A stretch of DNA of 64,000 nt from NCBI GenBank assembly GCA_012934845.2, contig WNNJ02003300.1, positions 1 to 64,000 of the forward strand, written 5' to 3'. Below are positions 15,201 to 24,959 of the stretch, in pieces; the stretch's first letter is position 1; every line of letters begins with the position of its first letter. The position numbers and the translations under genes were made by a program. The notes beneath the pieces are model-generated. The model was not told the DNA's origin and made no database searches. It was given only the letters and a program-made list of their open reading frames with translations. The DNA is from Pomphorhynchus laevis. Taxonomy: Eukaryota > Acanthocephala > Palaeacanthocephala > Echinorhynchida > Pomphorhynchidae.

Positions 15201-15748
15201 GAAGAAGATTATGGGTTTAGTATTTATTACTTTTTATTTAAATAAGATTTTTTGTAGAACGATAAGTTAATTTTATTAATTTTCTGAAGGTGCTAGCAGA
15301 GGTTGGGAAAATATCAAATGAAATTTTCCCATTTCTTTTGATCAACATCCAATAATTATTTATCCATAATGGATGATTATCAACTATTTACAATTATTTT
15401 ATTGTTCAAATTTCTAATGCTACATATAGTTCAACCATATTTTGTTTAGCCAAGTGGAGTGTGGTCTATGGAAATATGGTGAAACTATTGCTTGCAATTG
15501 CATCAATTATATTCGACGTAATATTCATCTTACAGCACTACGTTCTGTATCGAAATGTAAAAGAAACCAATTTAAGTTACAGTGTAGCGGATAATTCACC
15601 AGAGGACGCTGACTTAAATAAGTCAAAAAGTAAAATACTATATGTTTCATCTAGTAGTAACTCAATGAGTAAAGAACCAGAATTAATTTCTGAAGCTTCA
15701 ACGACAAGTGATCAAAGGTTCGATGATAAATCAGAATTGATTAAATAA
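151..15748 (+). CDS. CTNS: cystinosin, lysosomal cystine/H+ symporter (5' partial, 8 exons)
   Basis: Eight exons join in phase: 151-255, 345-515, 1047-1196, 1249-1348, 7684-7803, 11424-11594, 13813-13930, 15450-15748 (TAA at 15746-15748). All have AG acceptors and, except the last, GT donors. The product is a seven-helix PQ-loop transporter that exports cystine from lysosomes with protons. Visible are an N-glycosylated luminal part (NCS, NDS, NTS, NYT, NFT sequons), the first PQ loop (FYPQIILN, then [12 protein letters not shown] across the third junction), the conserved NDVVFAAHA segment containing the proton-coupling Asp of the family, the second PQ loop (AKYIPQVYFN), LLDIIGG with the second key Asp, and a final FDVIFILQH helix. 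The C-terminal tail is about 65 residues, Ser-rich, longer than in vertebrates, and lacks the terminal GYDQLN sorting motif; it ends in an acidic DDKSELIK. The first coding exon lies outside the window. The introns are filled with retroelement remains, two in the gene's sense and one antisense. Identification is firm; the two luminal exons are less certain. Confidence 0.92.
345..515 (+). CDS. CTNS: cystinosin exon (luminal domain)
   Basis: AATTTAG acceptor, GTAATT donor. The exon encodes a Cys-containing, Asn-glycosylation-rich segment ([11 protein letters not shown]..., NYT, NFT) typical of the cystinosin luminal N-terminus. It ends in phase 2 and joins the following exon as SQRLNESV. Confidence 0.7.
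516..1046. other. cystinosin intron, no further feature
   Basis: AT-rich intron sequence between two cystinosin exons; no open frame, repeat or RNA gene recognised. Confidence 0.6.
1047..1196 (+). CDS. CTNS: cystinosin exon (TM1 and first PQ loop)
   Basis: TTTTTAG acceptor and GTAAG donor. It encodes the end of the luminal domain, then [20 protein letters not shown] and the start of RRK, which matches the start of the transporter domain in animal cystinosins. Confidence 0.92.
1249..1348 (+). CDS. CTNS: cystinosin exon (TM2)
   Basis: CCTTTAG acceptor, GTATGT donor. Completes RRKS, then [19 protein letters not shown] and the second helix, ending FKGAVQ in phase 0. Confidence 0.93.
1576..4930 (-). 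pseudogene. RLE-type LINE copy 1, antisense in cystinosin intron
   Basis: A degraded R2-like LINE reads on the minus strand. From its 5' side: a CCHC-type N-terminal finger ([13 protein letters not shown]...GPCSKRC, near 4350-4460); the conserved middle region ([12 protein letters not shown], near 4100); RT motifs [20 protein letters not shown] (near 3450-3520), [13 protein letters not shown] and YLDDG (near 3030-3140); then the restriction-like endonuclease region with [11 protein letters not shown] and [20 protein letters not shown] (1700-1960). The frame is broken by several shifts and stops. The GVQQGD motif has Asp changed to Tyr. It is richer in GC than the surrounding intron. It is non-functional and sits opposite to cystinosin transcription. 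Confidence 0.85.
4484..4910. repeat. minisatellite, alternating 81/77-bp units at 5' end of RLE copy 1
   Basis: Six units begin with a GAATTGCTCGAC-like word at 4484, 4565, 4642, 4723, 4800 and 4881. The spacings alternate 81, 77, 81, 77, 81, so the array is about three 158-bp dimers. Each unit contains GTGAATCGAGGAAGTGAGAT. It adjoins the 5' end of the minus-strand LINE and may be its tandem promoter/5'UTR repeat. Confidence 0.85.
4931..5411. other. intron sequence without feature
   Basis: AT-rich intron sequence; nothing recognisable. Confidence 0.5.
5412..7389 (+). pseudogene. RLE-type LINE copy 2, sense in cystinosin intron
   Basis: Degraded R2-like LINE lacking its N-terminus. Pieces in order: RT finger/palm with [20 protein letters not shown] and [20 protein letters not shown] (5520-5730), [13 protein letters not shown] (5925-5960) and YMDDC (6020), thumb [20 protein letters not shown] (6520-6590), then the pre-endonuclease region (6720-7150) and the RLE segment [12 protein letters not shown] through [20 protein letters not shown] (7195-7389). 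Multiple frameshifts separate these. It is 3'-truncated and non-functional. It lies in the same intron as copy 1 but in opposite orientation, so the two could pair in the pre-mRNA. Confidence 0.85.
7684..7803 (+). CDS. CTNS: cystinosin exon (NPxxxxVNDVVF region, TM3)
   Basis: TTTTTTGACAG acceptor, GTGAGT donor, exactly 40 codons. It encodes EEYFVLNP followed by [15 protein letters not shown], equivalent to the conserved NPVNSNDVFFSLHA segment. It lies in open sequence between two decayed LINE copies in the flanking introns. Confidence 0.93.
7804..9614. other. cystinosin intron; two copies of a short AT-rich repeat
   Basis: Mostly AT-rich unannotated intron. A ~35-bp word (TAATAAATC.G.CAACTTTGA) occurs near 9220 and again near 9410. 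No credible coding sequence was seen; the short open frames are composition-driven. Confidence 0.5.
9615..11345 (+). pseudogene. RLE-type LINE copy 3, internally deleted
   Basis: GC-richer block in a cystinosin intron. Recognisable pieces: the pre-RT region ([20 protein letters not shown] near 10310-10370), an RT block ([16 protein letters not shown] near 10490), [15 protein letters not shown] and CYLDDC (10865-10970), then directly the extreme 3' tail [20 protein letters not shown] and [15 protein letters not shown] (11165-11274). The thumb and most of the endonuclease are missing, so a deletion falls near 11060-11140. The exon at 11424 follows at once. Confidence 0.8.
11424..11594 (+). CDS. 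CTNS: cystinosin exon (TM4-TM5)
   Basis: TTTATAG acceptor, GTAGGT donor, 57 codons, phase 0 at both ends. It encodes [13 protein letters not shown], a hydrophobic helix, then [18 protein letters not shown], equal to the FCFSYIKLAVTLVKYFPQ block of the family. It begins about 80 bases after the end of a degraded RLE LINE. Confidence 0.94.
12225..13480 (+). repeat. four degenerate Penelope-type tails (+ orientation)
   Basis: Four decayed copies of the same non-coding unit lie near 12225-12440, 12540-12800, 12860-13150 and 13285-13480. Each has a GAAAC...GATAGCATAGCAGTTCCTCC-like core, TGATGACCTCTAATCC, a TTATTTATTATTCAATTCAT stretch, and (in three) the end word TACGTAGACTCAGTTA. They match the younger tails at 54-60 kb. 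The rest of this intron (11595-12224, 13481-13812) shows nothing else apart from the inverted repeat at 13637. Confidence 0.75.
13637..13686. repeat. inverted repeat, ~15-bp arms
   Basis: ATCTCAGTG-CCCTTT is mirrored by AAAGGGTCACTGAGAT across a 19-base loop, with one bulged base. It follows GACGTTTCGGTTA, a wording typical of PLE termini in other animals, so it may be the edge of a second PLE family. Confidence 0.6.
13813..13930 (+). CDS. CTNS: cystinosin exon (second PQ loop, TM6)
   Basis: TTTCTTTAG acceptor, GTATAA donor. Encodes [20 protein letters not shown], then [13 protein letters not shown], matching [23 protein letters not shown] of cystinosins, including the conserved Asp. Ends in phase 1. 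Confidence 0.94.
14794..14881. mobile_element. 88-bp element with 14-bp perfect terminal inverted repeats
   Basis: GTTGTGGGGATCAC at 14794-14807 is exactly inverted at 14868-14881. No coding capacity. A convincing target-site duplication was not seen, so mobility is inferred only from the termini. Confidence 0.55.
14913..14930. repeat. 18-bp perfect palindrome
   Basis: AACTCCCGTACGGGAGTT, self-complementary over its whole length. Stands out in AT-rich intron sequence. Confidence 0.8.
14982..15186. mobile_element. foldback element with ~77-bp inverted arms
   Basis: The left arm (from AGTTATTACAGGAAC at 14982) and the right arm (ending GTTCCTGTAATAACT at 15186) are inverted copies with a few differences, around a short CATCATC-rich centre. 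The inner part of each arm reads GATAGCAGGAGCTATCGAAA, a stem-loop followed by GAAA. Confidence 0.75.
15450..15748 (+). CDS. CTNS: cystinosin last exon (TM7 and cytosolic tail)
   Basis: TTTGTTTAG acceptor. Encodes [20 protein letters not shown] then [14 protein letters not shown] (last helix) and a 65-residue acidic/Ser-rich tail ending SELIK-stop. An AATAAA overlaps the stop codon and another AATAAA lies near 16040, so polyadenylation could occur at either. Confidence 0.93.
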
Positions 15749-16104
15749 AAATGATTATTGTCGAAAATATTTTGAAAATATTCAAAGCAATTATGCAGCA
15801 ATCCAAATTTTGTTTTTATATAAAAATTTCATGCTTGTCTATTTTTCTGTATAATATTAGCATTGAGAAAACTTAATTTTTAGAGAGATTTTTTTCAGTT
15901 AACAAGTCTGTACGGCCACCTTGCGGTGTTGACAGACATACATTCAACATTGAAAATCCTATAAAGATATAAAAACATGTTTAGCACTTAAGGTTCTTAG
16001 GAATAATATACCCAAGCCATAAGTCTCAAATTAATCCGAAAATAAAGAACGTAAGAAAAGAACGAGCAAAAAAAGATACATAACTTTTCAAACTTGTAAA
16101 GCAT

Positions 16105-16605
16105 CTAGAACAACTTAATACATGCATAACAAAAATAACAACATAAATAACAACTTAATACATGCATAAGGCTATTGCATGAACACTTGCAATATTTACA
16201 TATGCAATTAGTATGCATTTCATGAATATTCGGCACGCAACAACAAATTTTATTGTGGTAGCCATGCATTAATAATCTTAATATAAATCTTCTCTTGGTA
16301 TAATTTGGCTTCGTCCAATTTGTCTGTATCATAGCTGGCGTACTCCAGAATTCTGTACTAACTTCGTCTTCTTTTATCTTCATTTTTGAATGTGTTGTGT
16401 TATGAAATAGTTAAACTTAGATTCTTTTTTAAAACTAAACTTTCTGATATTGGTTGTTCTTTAGTTATCAAACGAATTCGAGTAGATGAAGTTTTAGATT
16501 TTGTTTTTTAATTTTGCTCCATCTAGAATAGACATATCGCTGATTGTTGAATTTTCCCATATGGTTTCTAGTCCGTATGTTATGATGGGTTCAAGCATGA
16601 TTGTA
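16105..16605 (-). pseudogene. 3' end of a LINE reverse transcriptase (C-terminal zinc region)
   Basis: Reading minus: an RT C-terminal block EPIITYGLETIWENSTISDM (near 16530-16600), then RLITKEQPISESLVLKK after a frame change, then an open stretch (16105-16383) with STEFWSTPAMIQTNW, LLMHGYHNKICCC and CICKYCKCSC, a Cys/His pattern at the end of many LINE polyproteins. No RT active-site motif is present; this is a truncated 3' end. It is not a host gene although it follows cystinosin. Confidence 0.65.
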
Positions 16606-16614
16606 AAAATCAAA

Positions 16615-19560
16615 TCAGCTAACTGAGTCTACGTATTTAATATAATTATAAACTAAACAAAACATAATAATGCTAAATCAAAATTTAATAATTAAATAAT
16701 AAAATTAATAATTGTTTTTAGATTTTCTATAATTTAAATTTTCTATAATTTAAAATAAAATATAATATAAAATATAATACATTAATCAAATCAGATAACT
16801 GAGTCTACGTATTGAGTCTACGTGATCACGTGAAGCAGTTTACATTTTAAAGTGTAAACATCTTGGGATGCAAACTTTTTCCTTTTTTAAGAATTAATAA
16901 TTGAAAATAAGAAAAAATTACAGTAAAGTCGTAATACATAGTTTCAGTATTTCTGGCAGAGGTCATTTTACCGAGAAAACAAAGTCCAGAGGTCAATAAT
17001 AACATGTCAGTAGAACAAATTAAATCAGCTAACTGAGTCTACGTATTGTTATATAATTATAAACTAAACAAAACATAATAATGCTAAATCAAAATTTAAT
17101 AATTAAATAATAAAATTAATAATTGTTTTTAGATTTTCTATAATTTAAATCAAGTTAAAATAAAAATAAAAAATAAAATTTAAAATAAACGTCATTTTTA
17201 TGAATTGACTAATAAATAACAGACGTTGTATCAGAATAAGAATTAGAGGTCATCAGGAGGAACTGCTACCCCCCCCTCTTTCCCATTTCTTGATCTAGCT
17301 CCAATAGTTTTTTATAAATAGAATTCCTTCTAATTTCTCATCAGTTTTTCCTGATGACATTTAATCCTTATTTTGATTTATAAAAATCATTTAAATAATT
17401 TAATAGATGCATATTTTAAATGTTTTATATATAAATCAACAAAATATTATTAAAAATAAATTTATAATATGTAATGATATTGGCTTTCTTCAAAATCATT
17501 TAAATAATTTAATAGATACATATTTTAAACTAGGTTACTATAAAAATAACATCAAGCAGAAAATAGTAAAATATATAAATCAACACAATAATATAAAGAA
17601 TAAATTTGAACTCTTAAGTGACAAATTTTTATGGATGGATAATAAATTTAAATTAAAATAAATTAAAATTCTAAATAATTAAATCAGCTAACTGAGTGTT
17701 TGTATTTAATATAATTATAAACTAAACAAAACATAATAATGATAAATCAAAAAGTAATAATAAAACAATAAAATTAATAATTGTTTTTAGATTTTCTATA
17801 ATTTAAATCAAGTTAAAATAAAAAATTGAAATTTAAAATAAACGTCATTTTTATGAATTGACTAATAAATAACAGACGTTGTATCAGAATAAGAATTAGA
17901 GGTCATCAGAAAGAACTGCTATGCTATCAGGTTTCGGCCCCTAACTCCTCTACCCAACATAGCAGCGGGGCCAAATACATGCTAATGATGTATTTCCTCT
18001 GATAAAACTATCTAGTATCTTATTATAATACAAAGTATATTATTTATTATCCATCCATAAAAATTTGCCACTTAAGAGTTTAAATATTTTATATAATTTA
18101 TGTCAAGTTAAAATAAAAAATTTAAATTTAAAAAGTCATTTTTATGAATTGACCAATATATATATTAGTATTAGTATTTTATATATAATATAAAATACTT
18201 ATACTCAATTAGTTAATATGATTCGTTTTTATTTGCTAGTTGTTTCATTTTCAACTATTAAAGAGCAATCCCAATGAACTTCGTGGATATCAATGGTACT
18301 CGCCAATAGCGAATACCATTTCGGCAATAACGAAATGCCGCTTTATTAATGTTGTTTTATAACTTTTGAGAAGTTCTTGTATGATAATTTTTTACATCTT
18401 GAATTTTGTTCCTGAAGAAAGTCACCTGTGAAATTATTGTGGTGACGAATTTCCTTCTATCCGTAATCTCCAGAGGATGCACTTAAATTTAATTACCTTA
18501 GGGGTATACTTTATATTCAAAGATCGTTAAGTGGTTAAAAATATATTGGATGAATTAAGCATTACTTAGTTTAAAATGTAAATAATTTAAATAACTTTTG
18601 CTGTGTTGATTGAATTAAAATCTAAATAATTATTGGATTTGGATCAAAGAAAGAAGGAAAATTTTATTTAATCCAGCTCCAATAAATCTTTATCAATAAT
18701 AGATCATTATCAACTATTTAAAATTCGAGTTTCAAAACATTAAATCAGCTAACTGAGTCTACGTATTTAATATAAATATAAAATAAACAAAACATAATAT
18801 TGCTAAATCAATATTTAATAATTAAATAATAAAATTAATAATTGTTTTTAGATTTTCTATAATTTATATCAAGTTAAAATAAAAAATTGAAATTTAAAAA
18901 GTCATTTTTATGAATTGACGAATAAATAACAGACGTTGTATCAGAATAACAAAAGAATTATATTTATATTTAGATAACAATAGAATTTATAATTAAAATT
19001 TAAAATAAAAGTCAAATTTTATAAATTAATTAATAAATAATATGCGATGTATTCGAACAAGGAATAGAGGTTAAATAGATAATTGTTATCTATTAAATTA
19101 GATAACAATTAAAATTTAAAATAAAAGTAAATTTTTATAAATTGAATATAAATTTTTACACAATATCTAATTTTTTGTTTATTATAAAATAAACAAAAAA
19201 TAATAATGCTAAATCAAAATTTGATAATTAAATAATAAAATTAATAATTGTTTTTAGATTTTCTATAATTTAAATCAAGTTAATAAAAAATGAAATTTAA
19301 AATAAACGTCATTTTTATGAATTGACTAATAAATAACAGACGTTGTATCAGAATAAGAATTAGAGGTCATCAGGAGGAACTGCTATGCTATCAGGTTTCG
19401 GCCCCTAACTCCTCTACCAACATAGCAGCGGGGCCAAATACATGCTAATGATGTATTTCCTCTGAAATAACTATCTAGTATCTTATTCTAATACAAAGTA
19501 TATTATTTATTATCCATCCATAAAAATTTGCCACTTAAGAGTTTAAATTTATTCTTTATC
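16615..19560 (-). repeat. cluster of PLE tails, minus orientation
   Basis: Several copies of the PLE non-coding tail in reverse: 16615-16830 (end part), 17020-17295, 17690-18115, 18740-18960 and 19185-19555. Each begins (on +) with AAATCAGCTAACTGAGTCTACG. The fuller ones contain AGACGTTGTATCAGAATAAG, then GCTATGCTATCAGGTTTCGG, then CATAGCAGCGGGGCCAAATAC, and adjoin the RT end at ATCCATCCATAAAAATTTGC. Between them lie short PLE coding pieces. Confidence 0.85.
17407..17661 (+). pseudogene. PLE reverse transcriptase fragment
   Basis: 84-residue open stretch with NDIGFLQNHLNNLIDTYFKL and QKIVKYINQHNNIKN, ending KFLWMDNK. It is the same C-terminal RT block found in at least eight other copies here. 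It is in plus orientation, head-to-head with minus-strand tails around it. Confidence 0.8.
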
Positions 19561-21690
19561 ATTATTGTGTTGATTTATATATTTTACTATTTTCTGTTTG
19601 ATGGTATTTTTATAGTAACCTAGTTTAAAATATGTATCTATTAAATTATTTAAATGATTTTGAAGAAAGCCAATATCATTACAAATTGTGTATTCCTTAA
19701 AATTTCATTATTTAATGTTTATATTTTATATTATATGGTATGCATGAATGCTCATGCAAAAATATGTTTTTCTTGTAAATTTAAATATGTCATCTTTACG
19801 ATATAAATTAATAGTAGTTTTAGTTAATGTTAATTTAATGTTCATATCTAGATATACACCTTCTTTATCATTATATTGGTTTTGTTAAGAATAAGGCTTT
19901 CTGGATAAATTTGTTCACTAATTGAATAAAAATTATTAGAATTAAATACACATATATCATCAATGTATCGAAACATATATTTCATATATTTATATTGTTT
20001 AGATTTAGTTTTTTACACAGTTATGAACAAATTCATATTCTATAAAGCTTAAAAACAAGTCAGCTATAATTGGGCTACTATTACCACCCATTGAAACACC
20101 TTTTACTTGTCTAAATATAGATGTCCCTACTTTTAAATAATTTTAATTTATCAAAATATTTAAGGACTCTATTAATTCAATTTTATCCATATATTTATAT
20201 TTACTTGATGGTTTAATTTTTGTTAGATAGGCGTTATAATTATTATAACATATATATGTATATCTTTTTCCGAATATAAGATTAATTAATTTTACTAACG
20301 CTTCTTTAATATTTACTAAATCTAGATTTGTATAAAGCTTACTAAAATCCTATGTATTTATATTTTGAGAATTTATTCATTTTGTCTGTTCTAAAAATTC
20401 TTTTGTAGAATTAATACTGAAATAGTGTTTTATACCAGTATTAATTTCGATTACCTTGCAATATTTTTTAAAGTGTGCTTTAATTACTTTAAGTATTTTA
20501 TTCATATAGACAGAAAGTGGTTTTAATGTACATTTAAACGCACTACATATTAACCTAGGTTTTATTGGATTTTTATGTAATTTTGGATTCCAATATAATA
20601 TAGGTATAGTTTTATTATCTGATTCAACCTTTATACCCTTTAATCCATTATAGAACAGTGACTTGTAATAATTGTTTCTAAACTCAACTCACTACGTTCA
20701 TATGTTGGATTTACATTTAAATCATTAGAATTAACCTCTTTTATTAGTATATCATAATAAAGCTTTTTGCATATGAAGACAAAGTTATTACTAGCTTTAT
20801 CAATAGTTGTTATTATATAGTTATCCTTTAATTTAGTAAGTTCTGTATACATATCTTTATTAATTTTATCTTTCCTTTTATAATTGTTTGTTATTTTCAT
20901 TTTTTTAATTTTATCAAATATATAATCTTTCCAAATGTTAATCTTAGATATATTCGAGCTTTCACTATGAATCAGCTTACTAAAGTAATCATTTAAGTTA
21001 TTATATAACGAATTGTAAATTTTATTTTTTGTCGTTGTTATTATTTAATCTATATTTATACCCTTTTGATAGCAGCTTTCTTAATTCACAATTTTCAATA
21101 AATTCTAGATTATGGGTGCAAATATGTTCATTTATTTTATCAAAACTAAGACTTTTACAATTGCATTCTGTTTCCATTATGTTTCTAATATTATTGTTAC
21201 ATATTGATTTTAATTCTTTATTATAATTACAAATTTTTCGTCCTAATGGTGGTAGGAGTTTATACCTTATTTTAGGAATATATTTACTTAAATTTGACCC
21301 TATTATTTCTTTACTTTTAGAATTATTTAAAAGTCCGGCTATATTTATGTTATCTATATATTTATTAATGAAGTTTATGGTTAATGTATATTTTCTATTG
21401 TTATTATTAACATTTATTGTACGATTATAGTATTTTGTATTACAATAACTGTCTATTATACAACTTAGCCTATCATAGTCGTTAATTAATTTTTGATTTA
21501 TTGAACATATGATATCTTTAGAAAAACTTCTTATATTTACATAAAGATCTTTTAGCTTATTATCACTTAAAAGTTGTTTCAATATTTCTAATTGTTCATT
21601 TATATCCATATCTTTTTTAATATTTTTAACTATTTTTCTTATTCTTTTCATCACCATGACTTCTTGGTTTGCGTTTAACCGGATTATTAT
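19540..21690 (-). pseudogene. Penelope-like element, minus strand, RT broken
   Basis: Reading minus from ~21690: a charged N-terminal region (open 21022-21690) with Cys pairs (ETECNCKSLS, HICTHN); then 20640-20900 with LKDNYIITTIDKASNNFVFI, the PLE N-terminal RT signature; then the palm in several frames (a GVSMGGNSSPIIADLF-like block near 20060-20100 and the RYIDD region near 19955), down to the ICNDIGF...KFLWMDNK block near 19545. Numerous frameshifts inactivate it. It has no GIY-YIG domain; a conserved tail follows directly. Confidence 0.8.
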
Positions 21691-23225
21691 AATAATAATT
21701 ATTATTAATGTTTCAACAACACATAAAAGCATGGCTTAATTGGCTGGTTCACTGCAGAAAACAAAGAAAATATAATAAAAGTATCACAAGTACGAAAAAG
21801 CAGCTTTCCCCATGGCATCCTCCATCCGTAATTTCTTTTTGAATTCGTTGATATTGCTACTGCACACTGTTGACTCTCCAAGCCTATTCCACAGAGATAC
21901 AACTCGCCGATCAAATTGGACAGCTCGTGATTTTCTTATCCTTTCACGTCGCAGGGTTAAACCATGGCCTCGTAAAATATTGGATGAGCGCAAATGAAGA
22001 CAATCTCGAAGTGGATGATCCAAATCATTAAGAATTTGCCAGACCATACTCATATCGATGTAAAGGCGGGTCCACGTGACAGTCTCAAGTCTAAGTGCTT
22101 TTAATCGATCAGGGTACGATAAAAATTTCAGTTGCGATGCTAGCTTGGTAGCTCTATGAAGTACCCTCTCTGAACTAATATGTTCTATTGAATTTCGGGG
22201 ATACACACACGGTGCAGCATATAGAAGACGGATCAACACATGAGCAAAGATTAGCGGACGTAGGGCAAATTGATTGAGTGGAATGAAAGTGCGTCGAAGT
22301 TGACCGATTATCCCAAACACATTTGAACAAGCATGTTCAGTATGTGTGACGGTACTCAAATCACTGTTTATCCACACTCCCAAGTCCTTATATTTGTTCA
22401 CTCGTTCTATATCACTGCTTTGAAAGCTATAATTAGCTAAAGATTGAGCATTTCCGCCACAAACACGTAAATGTTTGCATTTTGATATATTTACAATCAA
22501 CCTATTGTGCAGAGCCTAACTTTCGACTTCATCGATATCCCGTTGCAGTTTAACTATATCATTTGGTGAACGAATTGACCGCCAGATTTTCAAATCGTCT
22601 GCATATAAAAGCATCCGAGAATCAAAATAATCCGAGAGATCGTTGATGCAGACACTAAATAACAATAGACCTAATACTGAACCTTGCGGCACCCCTATAT
22701 TACATGGCCGCGAAGAAGAGTAAAAATTATCTACATGCACACAATAACTACGATTGCTTAAAAACGATGCAATCCATCTAACAAGCAAAAATGGAATGCC
22801 ACTTTTCCCTAGTTTATTTAGGAGGAATATATGGTCTACTCTGTCAAATGCCTTTGAGAAATCGAAGAATATGATGTCAGTAGCAATGGATACGGCTTTA
22901 TTAGCTGACCAATCAAGATGGGCTGTGAGTAAATTAGTAACTGTCGAATAACCATTACGGAAACCATGTTGCTCAGAAGCTATTACATTATTCTCACTAT
23001 AAAACTTGACCATAAAACCATGTATAATTTGCTCAAACATTCTACAACATAAGCAAGTAATACTGGTCTGCAATTGTCTACTGAAGATCTATCACCCTTT
23101 TTGAAGATGGGGTAAATGATTGATTGTTTCCAATCTTTTGGAAGAGTCGTATCAATAATAGATTGTCGAAATATGTTACAAAGTGGTGTATATATTGAGT
23201 CTGCTATATCGAAGCTATATCGAAG
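21685..23225 (-). pseudogene. LINE D (CR1/Jockey-like), RT domain and 3' end
   Basis: 5'-truncated LINE. Starts near 23225 with DWKQSIIYPIFKKGDRSSVD, a frameshift near 23070, then QHGFRNGYSTVTNLL, FFDFSKAFDRVDHIFLLNKL (motif A), IGVPQGSVLG (motif B) and LLYADDLKIWR (motif C), followed by one in-frame TAG near 22516 (VES-stop-ALHNRL). The frame then stays open to 21784 through the thumb and a C-terminal SRAVQFDRRVVSLWNRLGES block. The 3'UTR ends in a TAA/ATT-rich tail at ~21685-21712, inserted in PLE sequence. It belongs to the same subfamily as LINE C (33698-33870), since the RT words are nearly identical. Confidence 0.88.
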
Positions 23226-23560
23226 GTAACAAATCAGCTATATAATAATAAACTATATAATAAACTATATAACAACAAACTATATAATAATATAGTTGTC
23301 TATTATGTATTATACTACTTTTGTCAATTCCTTGTATCACGTCATTCAATCCTAATATTATGTTATATTATTATGTTATATGATATTATTATGTTATATA
23401 TTATTATGTTATATAATAAACTATATTATGTTATATAATGTAGTAATATATTATATATATTACTATAAGGTTATATAAGGTTACTATAAGGTCAATAAAG
23501 TTATATTAGTATAATATATACCTTATTATGTTATAATAAACTATATAACAACAAACTATA
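23215..23560. repeat. TATAA-rich low complexity with duplicated PLE 3' end
   Basis: Imperfect ATTATGTTATATAATA repeats. A ~90-bp segment (AACAACAAACTATATAATAA through CACGTCATTCAATCCTAA) occurs at ~23265-23355 and again at ~23545-23635, where it encodes the end of the GIY-YIG frame. Confidence 0.7.
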
Positions 23561-23985
23561 TAATAATATAGTTGTTTATTATGTATAATACTACTTCTGC
23601 CAATTCCTTGTACCACGTCATTCAATCCTAATGGGTACATGGAATTAAGCGTTTTAATCCAAAAATCTTCTTTTTCTAATAGTTTTTGATTTAATATTGA
23701 TATGTTTTCTTCGATAATATGTTCTAAAATAAATAATTTACAGTTTTTAATATCATGTCCTATTAATCTCATATGTTTATGAAATATAGTTTGACTATTA
23801 TGCTGTATATTATATATGTGCTGCCTAAACATGGTTTTTAAAATTTGATATGTTTTTCCTATATATTGCAATCCACATGTGCATTGTATTAGATACACTA
23901 CACCTGCGGTATTGCAGTTACAATTATTATTAATATTTAATGAAAAACATTTGTTTGTCGTATTACTTACAATACTCTGATGCAT
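23506..23985 (-). CDS. GIY-YIG endonuclease domain of a Penelope-like element
   Basis: 159-residue open frame. It has the PLE-type CxC lead (NNNCNCNTAG), VVYLIQCTCGLQYIGKT (the GIY and YIG strands), the conserved Arg of FRQHIYNIQHNS, HMRLIGHDIKNCKLFILEHI, and the terminal KEDFWIKTLNSMYPLGLNDV. In PLEs this domain nicks the target at the C-terminus of the RT; here no RT lies directly upstream, because the frame starts at a junction with an RLE LINE 3' end near 23990. The apparent start Met is created by junction sequence (ATGCATCAGAG). It is probably a 5'-truncated element rather than a stand-alone gene. Confidence 0.85.
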   Translation of the reverse strand: MHQSIVSNTTNKCFSLNINNNCNCNTAGVVYLIQCTCGLQYIGKTYQILKTMFRQHIYNIQHNSQTIFHKHMRLIGHDIKNCKLFILEHIIEENISILNQKLLEKEDFWIKTLNSMYPLGLNDVVQGIGRSSIIHNKQLYYYIVCCYIVYYNIIRYILY

Positions 23986-23999
23986 CGCGATGCATTTGC

Positions 24000-24937
24000 C
24001 ATAATAATAATCTATTATTATTTTACAATCTCTGGGTTACCCGCAAATGGGCCCGTAAATGATAATTAAGTTCAGTTTGGGTTCAAAATTCTGGACGTCC
24101 GATTGCAGATCGCGTTCCTCTGATGCATCGCGATGTCATTTTTGCAAGTAATAGGCCTAGACGCGTTCTAAGCTTTGTAAGCTCGTCGGGGTATCTGCTT
24201 GCTCGCTTATTTGCCAATTTAGATGCGATCCGTCTTAAAAGTTGTGTGGCATTTTCACCGCTTCCACCTGAGAATGAGAAGACGGCGGGTACAAGAGACC
24301 CCCGCTCGAACTCTGTTATTCTTTCGAGATATTTACTGCGCTTTCGCTGTTGGTGGTACTTATAGCAGGACTCTGGTGTCTTGGAGGAGTTGGACTGAGC
24401 GAAAGCGTTAAACACGCAAATGTCGAAGAAAGTTCGCTCACTCCTATCACCATACAACCCTGAGCATGCAATGTCGAGCCTAGCATCACGGTCTTTTGTC
24501 GTTGAGCCGTTTCTAAAGTCAAAGTTTGGCGGGACTGGTGTAAGCAGCGGCTCGACTTGTACGTTATACGATGTTTCTGTTAGCTGATAGGCAATAAAAT
24601 CGCGCACGGCATCGTGTCGCATCGACGGAAGACCACCGAATGGGCATGAGAGAGCATGGGCAACTGTATTAATCTGCCTACATTTACATTGAGTTGGTGC
24701 GGATTTAGGCGTAATTCCGTATCTAGAAGAAATAGAATCACAAAACTCGATGTTACTTAATCGAGTTGCTCGATCGAATGTAGGATATCCGGATAGCCAT
24801 GACGAAGCCCCTGTTGTTGAAGCATGCTCAATTGCGGTACACAGAATTCCACTCGCATTGCTCAAAATATCTTCTTGGTCAAGCTTTTCACTAGAGGCTT
24901 TTGCTGCCCGTAGATTTTTAATAATTGTCTCCTGCAT
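24000..24937 (-). pseudogene. C-terminal RLE domain of a LINE, 5'-truncated
   Basis: Open for 284 residues (24083-24937). Contains CDSISSRYGITPKSAPTQ then CKC...H.LSC (zinc-binding CCHC), GGLPSMRHDAVRDFIAYQL, and the nuclease core DARLDIACSG...RTFFDICVFNAFAQSN (PD-(D/E)xK-like acidic pair), KRSKYLERITEFERGSLVPA, FSFSGGSGENATQLLRRIAS. This is the endonuclease end of an R2/CRE-like LINE. The RT is absent: PLE tail sequence begins at ~24960. Downstream it shares GGGCCCATTTGCGGG with the copy at 33874-34660. Confidence 0.82.
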
Positions 24938-24959
24938 AGAATTAAGTACCGAGTTTTTA

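Noticed and set aside
16105-16383. Small Cys-rich host gene downstream of cystinosin
   Set aside because: Its words and the upstream EPIITYG block identify it as the end of a LINE polyprotein.
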